Below, piece after piece: positions 1-4,144 of a DNA stretch of 6,506 nt. Each line of letters opens with the position of its first letter. Within the stretch, counting starts at the first letter, position 1. Made by a program: the position numbers and the translations under genes. This DNA comes from Bacteroidota bacterium (GTDB taxonomy: Bacteria; Bacteroidota; Bacteroidia; Bacteroidales; Marinifilaceae). The notes below the pieces were generated by a model that was not told the origin of the DNA, did not search any database, and saw nothing but the letters and a program-made list of their open reading frames with translations. Where the stretch lies: the NCBI GenBank assembly GCA_023400335.1, contig JAEXFF010000277.1, positions 1 through 6,506 on the forward strand, in the 5' to 3' direction.

Positions 1-900
1 TCTTTTATCAACGGGACCACTGTGGGAGGAATGGAAAAGAGCGAGCAATATTATCTGGATTTTCTGACGAACGGCTCTATGAATGCTTATATAGCTGTAC
101 ACGAGTGTGGCGCCTGTACGGAACGGATGGCCGACGCAATCGGAGGATTTCAGTATGTAACTACTCTGTCGACAGCTTGTTCTTCAGCTGCTAATGCAGT
201 CATATTGGGAGCAAATTTGCTTAAAGCCGGAATGACGGATGTAGCAGTAGTTGGGGGAGCAGAATGCCTTACAAAGTTCCATTTAAACGGATTCCGTTCT
301 TTGATGATACTGGATAAGGAACCTTGCAGGCCTTTTGACGATACCCGTTCGGGACTTAATTTGGGAGAAGGAGCTGCTTATCTCGTATTGGAGCGGGAAT
401 CGGAAGCTTTGCAAAGAGGGGGACAGCCGTGGTGTATGTTGTCCGGATATGGAAATGCCTGCGATGCATTCCATCAAACGGCTTCTTCTGAAGAGGGAAA
501 AGGAGCTGTATTAGCGATGCGGGAAGCACTTTCTATGGGGAAATTGGAGCCGGAAGAGATCGGTTATATTAATGCTCATGGTACCGGTACACGGAATAAC
601 GATCTATCGGAGGGAAGAGCCATTACAGCGGTTTTTGGAAACCGGGTACCTCATGTGAGTTCGACCAAAGCGATGACAGGACATACGACAAGTGCTTCCG
701 GTGGCGTAGAAGCGGTTATCTCCATTTTGGCTTTAAAGCACCGGATGATTCCGGCAAACTTACGTTTTCAACATCCAATGCCGGAATTGCCTTTTGAGCC
801 TGTACGGGAACTCCTGCAAGATATTTCTTTACGGCATGTATTATCCAATTCTTTTGGCTTTGGCGGCAATAATTCGACATTGATATTTTCAGAATTATAG
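1..900 (+). CDS. Beta-ketoacyl-ACP synthase (FabF-like KS), 5' end missing
   Basis: This gene encodes a condensing enzyme that extends an ACP-bound chain by decarboxylative Claisen condensation with malonyl-ACP in the cytoplasm. The frame is open from base 1, and the first visible residues (SFINGTTVGGMEKSE) match the internal GTxxGG region of FabF-type enzymes. The GTG at 22 is therefore not the real start, and roughly 100 N-terminal residues lie off the left edge; 299 residues are visible. The Cys-His-His triad is intact: nucleophile Cys in STACSSA (codon 178-180), His in NAHGTGT (577-579) and His in STKAMTGH (682-684), with the conserved Lys at 667-669. The C-terminal GFGGNN loop (856-873) is present. 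The gene ends 13 nt before a ketosynthase-like protein without these residues, the arrangement seen for KS/chain-length-factor pairs of aryl polyene clusters. Family assignment is firm; the pathway role comes from context. Confidence 0.93.
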   Translation, partial: SFINGTTVGGMEKSEQYYLDFLTNGSMNAYIAVHECGACTERMADAIGGFQYVTTLSTACSSAANAVILGANLLKAGMTDVAVVGGAECLTKFHLNGFRSLMILDKEPCRPFDDTRSGLNLGEGAAYLVLERESEALQRGGQPWCMLSGYGNACDAFHQTASSEEGKGAVLAMREALSMGKLEPEEIGYINAHGTGTRNNDLSEGRAITAVFGNRVPHVSSTKAMTGHTTSASGGVEAVISILALKHRMIPANLRFQHPMPELPFEPVRELLQDISLRHVLSNSFGFGGNNSTLIFSEL

Positions 901-904
901 GAGG
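899..904 (+). promoter_or_regulatory. Strong Shine-Dalgarno site for the ketosynthase partner
   Basis: AGGAGG overlaps the TAG stop of the upstream ketosynthase and lies 9 nt before the ATG at 914. It is a full consensus site and supports that start. No other start in the window has one: 1963 has none, and 2985, 3383 and 4141 have only weak purine stretches. Confidence 0.7.
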
Positions 905-913
905 AGCAAAAAC

Positions 914-1975
914 ATGAGAGCATTGAATGTATATATCAGGGGAATAGGGGCTGTTTCAATACAGCAGCCTTTGTCTGTTGCTGGAGTTTTTGATCCGCTT
1001 GCATATAACACGCCTCAGGTAAGGTGTATTGAACCGGACTTCCGTCAGTTTATCGAACCGATGGCAGCCCGGCGCATGAGTCCTATTATAAAGCGGGCAA
1101 TTGTTTCTTCTATGTGGGCTATGAAGGAAGCCGGGGAATTTATGCCAGATGCAATACTATCGGGTACCGGTTTGGGATGTGTGGAAGACACAGAACGGTT
1201 TTTAGGGGCAATGGTACGGGAAGGGGAAGAATGTCTGCACCCGGCTTTTTTTATCCATTCTACACACAATACGATCAATTCACAGATTGCCATCCGTATA
1301 AAATGCCACGGTTATAACAATACGCATGTTCATCGGGGAATTTCTTTTGAAAGTGCGTTACAGGAGGCAGGACTTTTATTTGCGAATAAAAGGATACGTT
1401 CCGCCTTGGTAGGGGGACATGAGGAGTTGACGCCGACTTATTTCAATCTGTTGGGGAAATTAGGGTATTGGCGGGAAGAAGAAATCAATTCTTTACAAAT
1501 CGTGCAAACTCCTGGAAAAGGTACTTTTGCCGGAGAAGGAAGTATTGCCTTTATGTTGTCGCAGGAACAGGATGGAAAAGCGTATGCTCGCCTGGAAAGC
1601 GTGGAAATCGGTTATGGAAGTGTAGACCTGAAACAGGAAGCTTTTCTATTCCTGAAAAGGTATGGAATAGACCCCGGGGAGGTGGACGTAATCATGACGG
1701 GGAAAAACGGAGATGTTCAAAACGATTGTTTGTACGATGGGCCGGGGAAATGGCCCGGGAGGGAAGAAATGGTTTATAAACCCCTTTGCGGAGAATTTTT
1801 TACGGCAACTGCATACGGAGTATTTGTGGGTTGTGTTTGTTTGCAAAGCGGTATTGTTCCGGCACATTTGACCTTGTCGGGACAGGAGGTTAAAGGAGTG
1901 CGCCGCCTTTTGGTGGTCAATCACTGGCAAGGTAAAGAATATTCATTTATATTGTTGTCATCATGTGGAAATTGA
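914..1975 (+). CDS. Catalytically degenerate ketosynthase, chain-length-factor-like
   Basis: This 353-residue protein has the ketosynthase (thiolase-like) fold but appears to lack activity; it probably pairs with the upstream KS as a chain length factor. The start ATG follows a strong ribosome-binding site. The N-terminus (YIRGIGAVS) is the usual first strand and turn of ketosynthases. Aligned by eye with the upstream enzyme, the nucleophile Cys is Gly142 (HRGISFESAL in place of TACSSAANAV), the first His is Gly263 (IMTGKNGDVQND in place of INAHGTGTRNND), and the second His is Glu294 (YKPLCGEFF in place of STKAMTGHT); Lys289 is kept. The protein is also shorter than a typical KS of about 400 residues. 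Such inactive partners are known from type II polyketide and aryl polyene systems. Its end overlaps the next gene by 13 nt. A role other than KS partner cannot be excluded from sequence alone. Confidence 0.85.
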   Translation: MRALNVYIRGIGAVSIQQPLSVAGVFDPLAYNTPQVRCIEPDFRQFIEPMAARRMSPIIKRAIVSSMWAMKEAGEFMPDAILSGTGLGCVEDTERFLGAMVREGEECLHPAFFIHSTHNTINSQIAIRIKCHGYNNTHVHRGISFESALQEAGLLFANKRIRSALVGGHEELTPTYFNLLGKLGYWREEEINSLQIVQTPGKGTFAGEGSIAFMLSQEQDGKAYARLESVEIGYGSVDLKQEAFLFLKRYGIDPGEVDVIMTGKNGDVQNDCLYDGPGKWPGREEMVYKPLCGEFFTATAYGVFVGCVCLQSGIVPAHLTLSGQEVKGVRRLLVVNHWQGKEYSFILLSSCGN

Positions 1976-2319
1976 TACTGCTATCGACCATACAGAGTCT
2001 TTTTCTGGTGCTCGCACAGGTTTTTTTGAAATTTGCCTTGGCGCGGATGGGAAATTTTCAATTGTGCCGGGCTTATTTCCGGGATTTGCTGGTCAACTGG
2101 CAATTGGCCTGTTCAGGAGGCAGCATAGTGATTGCAACCTTGTTGTGGATGTATATACTGCGGCATTTTGAATTCAGTATGGCTTATCCGATGATCAGTA
2201 TCAGTTATATTTTCGGTATGTTGGTCGCTGTATTCGTGTTTCAGGAAACTGTGCCTTTGACCCGTTGGATAGGGGTGATTTTAATAATGATAGGAGTGAT
2301 ACTCGTTGCTAAACATTAG
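1963..2319 (+). CDS. SMR/EamA-type small membrane protein, ArnE/ArnF-like flippase candidate
   Basis: This 118-residue protein is almost entirely hydrophobic, with four predicted helices at about residues 3-25, 46-66, 72-93 and 98-116, the architecture of small multidrug resistance and ArnE/ArnF proteins. Helix 1 carries Gln19 and Lys23 (AQVFLK), resembling the GQxxxK pattern of ArnE. At the position of EmrE's essential Glu14 there is Leu15, which argues against proton-coupled drug export. The stretch AYPMISISYIFG followed by ETVPLTRWIGVILI is typical of the EamA/SMR second half. ArnE/ArnF move aminoarabinose-phosphoundecaprenol across the inner membrane. A similar job here, flipping a lipid-linked intermediate, is an inference helped by the glycosyltransferase three genes on. 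The start overlaps the previous gene by 13 nt and has no Shine-Dalgarno site, so translation is probably coupled. ArnE and ArnF act as a heterodimer, but only one such gene is visible here. Confidence 0.82.
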   Translation: MWKLILLSTIQSLFLVLAQVFLKFALARMGNFQLCRAYFRDLLVNWQLACSGGSIVIATLLWMYILRHFEFSMAYPMISISYIFGMLVAVFVFQETVPLTRWIGVILIMIGVILVAKH

Positions 2320-2323
2320 GAAA

Positions 2324-2962
2324 ATGAAGCGTAAATTTTGTATGATCGTCTGGGGAGTATTATTGGGAATTGCGGGAGGATACGGACAGGAATTTAAACC
2401 GTTGGAAGGGCAGGAACTCCGGAAAATGCTGGATGAAATCCGACGGATTTCTGCCGGAATAGAAACTTTTGAGTGTGATTTTATACAGCGGAAAGAAATA
2501 GCTATTTTGCGGGAAATAGCGGAGGCGGAAGGCCGGATGTATTACGAAAAGCCGGATTGTTTACGGTGGGAATATTTGCAACCGCAAACTTATTATTTTA
2601 TAATTAATAAAGGAAAATCAGGGATGAGAAAGGATGGAACAACGGATCGTAGTGGGGGAAGCCGGATTTTTGGCGAGATGGGTAAAATGATCTTGGCTTG
2701 TATCCGGGGGGAAAAGCTGGTTGACGAAGAAAGATTTGAGCCGGCATATAGCTGTAACGGGGACCTCTTTCGTATTAGCCTGAGGTCCCGGAGCCGGAGA
2801 CTGCAGCAAATAATGGATGTTTTGATTCTGGAATTTAGTGTACAGGCGCATACCATTCAAGCTGTGGAGATACGGCAGGGAGAAGATGTAACACGTATTG
2901 AATTTGTGAATAAAAAAATAAACAAAGGAATAGACCATTCCTTTTTTCAGTGGAAGGAATAA
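2324..2962 (+). CDS. LolA-like outer-membrane carrier protein, secreted
   Basis: This gene encodes a predicted 212-residue periplasmic protein of the LolA/LolB-like fold, which carries lipidated cargo in a hydrophobic half-barrel. The ATG at 2324 is preferred over the TTG at 2306 because it begins a clean signal peptide: MKRK, then a hydrophobic core (about residues 5-18), then a small-residue region ending near GGYGQ, with likely cleavage around residues 21-22. The TTG start would add six residues in front and overlap the upstream gene. Family-like features are an early FECDFIQRKEIAIL strand and an EGRMYYEKPDCLRWEY segment (residues 69-84), the 'G-x-hydrophobic-KP-x-x-x-RW-x-Y' signature of LolA proteins. 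There is no lipobox, so it is a soluble carrier rather than a lipoprotein. Aryl polyene clusters usually hold one such dedicated LolA homologue next to an MMPL exporter, as here. The gene begins 4 nt after the previous stop. The cargo is inferred, not shown. Confidence 0.85.
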   Translation: MKRKFCMIVWGVLLGIAGGYGQEFKPLEGQELRKMLDEIRRISAGIETFECDFIQRKEIAILREIAEAEGRMYYEKPDCLRWEYLQPQTYYFIINKGKSGMRKDGTTDRSGGSRIFGEMGKMILACIRGEKLVDEERFEPAYSCNGDLFRISLRSRSRRLQQIMDVLILEFSVQAHTIQAVEIRQGEDVTRIEFVNKKINKGIDHSFFQWKE

Positions 2963-2984
2963 AACGATTTTTTAGTAAAGAGAG

Positions 2985-3344
2985 ATGTGGGAGAATTTTT
3001 ATGAAATAACGGATCAGAAGCAGAGGGAAGAGGGATTTGAGGCGAGGATACGGCTTAATCCGGAACATTTGATTTATAAGGCTCATTTCCCGGACAACCC
3101 GGTTACTCCCGGGGTTTGTATTTTGCAGATATGCCAGGAGTTGGTTGCTGCATATTTTCACAAGCCATTGCGGATGGTGCGGGCAAAAAATATCAAGTTT
3201 CTGAATGTGCTTCGGCCTGCAGAAAACCGGGAGGTTGTATTTAAAATCGGATGTTCTGAGGGGGCGGAAGGTATTGAAGCATCTATTATAATATCGGATA
3301 AGGAAAAAGTATTTGCTAAAATCAGTGCGGTATATAAGGGGTAA
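2985..3344 (+). CDS. 3-hydroxyacyl-ACP dehydratase, FabZ/hotdog-like
   Basis: This short (119-residue) single-hotdog protein probably dehydrates 3-hydroxyacyl-ACP to trans-2-enoyl-ACP, giving the conjugated double bonds of a polyene chain. The diagnostic segment is HFPDNPVTPGVCILQICQEL (residues 34-53), matching the FabZ pattern HFPGxPxxPGVxxxEAMAQ. His34 corresponds to the catalytic His of FabZ. The catalytic Glu, 14 residues later in FabZ, is Gln48 here, while the FabZ Gln one helix turn further is Glu52, so the two residues appear exchanged. The protein is somewhat shorter than FabZ (about 150 residues). The ATG lies 22 nt after the previous stop, with only a weak purine-rich leader. The context between a LolA-like carrier and a glycosyltransferase is typical of aryl polyene loci. 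Family is well supported. Whether it is active or a structural partner of another dehydratase is open. Confidence 0.87.
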   Translation: MWENFYEITDQKQREEGFEARIRLNPEHLIYKAHFPDNPVTPGVCILQICQELVAAYFHKPLRMVRAKNIKFLNVLRPAENREVVFKIGCSEGAEGIEASIIISDKEKVFAKISAVYKG

Positions 3345-3382
3345 ATACAATTTATAGGTATACAGGGCTAAAAGATAAAAGA
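3345..3382 (+). other. Longest intergenic gap (38 nt), no signal recognised
   Basis: This AT-rich spacer separates the dehydratase and glycosyltransferase genes. I see no hairpin followed by a T-run and no convincing Bacteroidota promoter (TTG near -33 with TAnnTTTG near -7), so read-through from the upstream genes is expected. Confidence 0.5.
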
Positions 3383-4144
3383 ATGGAGATGGCCAGTGAA
3401 TTACAGCAACTCGGTATATGTGCGGTATTGCCGACATATAACAATGCCGGTACTTTGGCTCAGGTAATAGAAGGGTTGATGCCTTATACCTCTTCAATAC
3501 TGGTTGTCAATGATGGTTCTACAGACAAGACAACGGAGGTTTTGGAGCATTTTGCAGCTCGTATTGAGACGATTTCTTATCCGAAAAACCGGGGAAAAGG
3601 CTATGCTCTGCAGCAAGGGTTTCGGCTGGCTTGGGAAAAGGGTTTTAAATATGTTCTGACAATGGATACGGACGGACAGCATCAGGCCGAGGATATCGTT
3701 GGTTTTATAGCAGAGATAAAACGGGAGTCCGGAGCTCTTATTGTTGGAAGCCGTTTATTGAAACAGCGGCATATGCCGGAGGGAAATACTTTTGCCAATC
3801 GTTTTTCTAATTTTTGGTTTTGGGTACAAACGGGTATTCGTTTCCCGGATACACAGTCGGGGTTCCGTCTGTATCCCTTAGAGCCGGTACAGCGGATGCG
3901 TATATTTACGAAACGGTATGAATGTGAACTTGAAATATTAGTACGGTTAGCCTGGGAAGGGATACCCTTGAAAGCCGTTCCTGTAAATGTTTTTTATGCT
4001 CCTCCCGGAGAGAGAGTGACTCATTTCCGTCCGTTCCGGGATTTTGTAAGGATTAGTATGTTGAATACGGTTTTGGTTGGCGGGGCTATACTTTATGGTT
4101 ATCCCAAACGATTATACCGGCTGATTCAGAAAAAGAGACAATGA
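3383..4144 (+). CDS. Family 2 glycosyltransferase, polyprenyl-phosphate sugar synthase (DPM1)-like
   Basis: This gene encodes a 253-residue inverting GT-A glycosyltransferase. An N-terminal nucleotide-binding strand (AVLPTYNNAGTL, residues 14-25) is followed by VVNDGSTD (41-48) and the metal-binding DxD motif in MDTDGQH (Asp95 and Asp97). PDTQSGFRLYP (155-165) and an ERVTHFRPFRDF segment near 210-220 are characteristic of the dolichyl/polyprenyl-phosphate mannose synthase branch, whose members transfer a sugar from a nucleotide donor to a lipid phosphate on the cytoplasmic face. There is no pair of C-terminal transmembrane helices; one hydrophobic stretch (about 225-240) ending in a basic tail suggests peripheral membrane attachment. 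A second in-frame ATG at 3389 is possible. In proteobacterial aryl polyene clusters the comparable glycosyltransferase is, as I recall, fused to an acyltransferase; here it stands alone. The stop overlaps the next start (ATGA), implying translational coupling. Donor and acceptor are unknown. Confidence 0.9.
   Translation: MEMASELQQLGICAVLPTYNNAGTLAQVIEGLMPYTSSILVVNDGSTDKTTEVLEHFAARIETISYPKNRGKGYALQQGFRLAWEKGFKYVLTMDTDGQHQAEDIVGFIAEIKRESGALIVGSRLLKQRHMPEGNTFANRFSNFWFWVQTGIRFPDTQSGFRLYPLEPVQRMRIFTKRYECELEILVRLAWEGIPLKAVPVNVFYAPPGERVTHFRPFRDFVRISMLNTVLVGGAILYGYPKRLYRLIQKKRQ

Noticed and set aside
22..24. GTG as the start of the ketosynthase
   Set aside because: The frame is open to base 1 and the residues before the GTG (SFINGTT) belong to the conserved ketosynthase core, so the true start is upstream of the window.
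581..590. Perfect 10-nt palindrome GTACCGGTAC
   Set aside because: It sits in the codons of the invariant HGTGT motif of the ketosynthase and follows from codon choice. There is no sign of an operator or integration site.
1468..1779. 103-codon + strand frame inside the ketosynthase partner
   Set aside because: It is wholly contained in the 914-1975 gene in another frame and gives an Arg/Gly-rich low-complexity product with no domain.
2306..2308. TTG start for the LolA-like gene
   Set aside because: The ATG at 2324 gives a better signal peptide (MKRK plus hydrophobic core), while the TTG start adds six residues and overlaps the upstream stop.
2590..2613. AT-rich patch resembling a -10 region or internal promoter
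   Set aside because: It encodes YYFIINKG inside the LolA-like protein, no matching -33 element is visible, and nearby genes need no separate promoter.
2835..3497. Long antisense open frame of 220 codons on the - strand
   Set aside because: It lies opposite three well-supported genes (LolA-like carrier, dehydratase, glycosyltransferase), its product resembles no family I recognise, and long antisense frames arise easily from the codon bias of the + strand genes.
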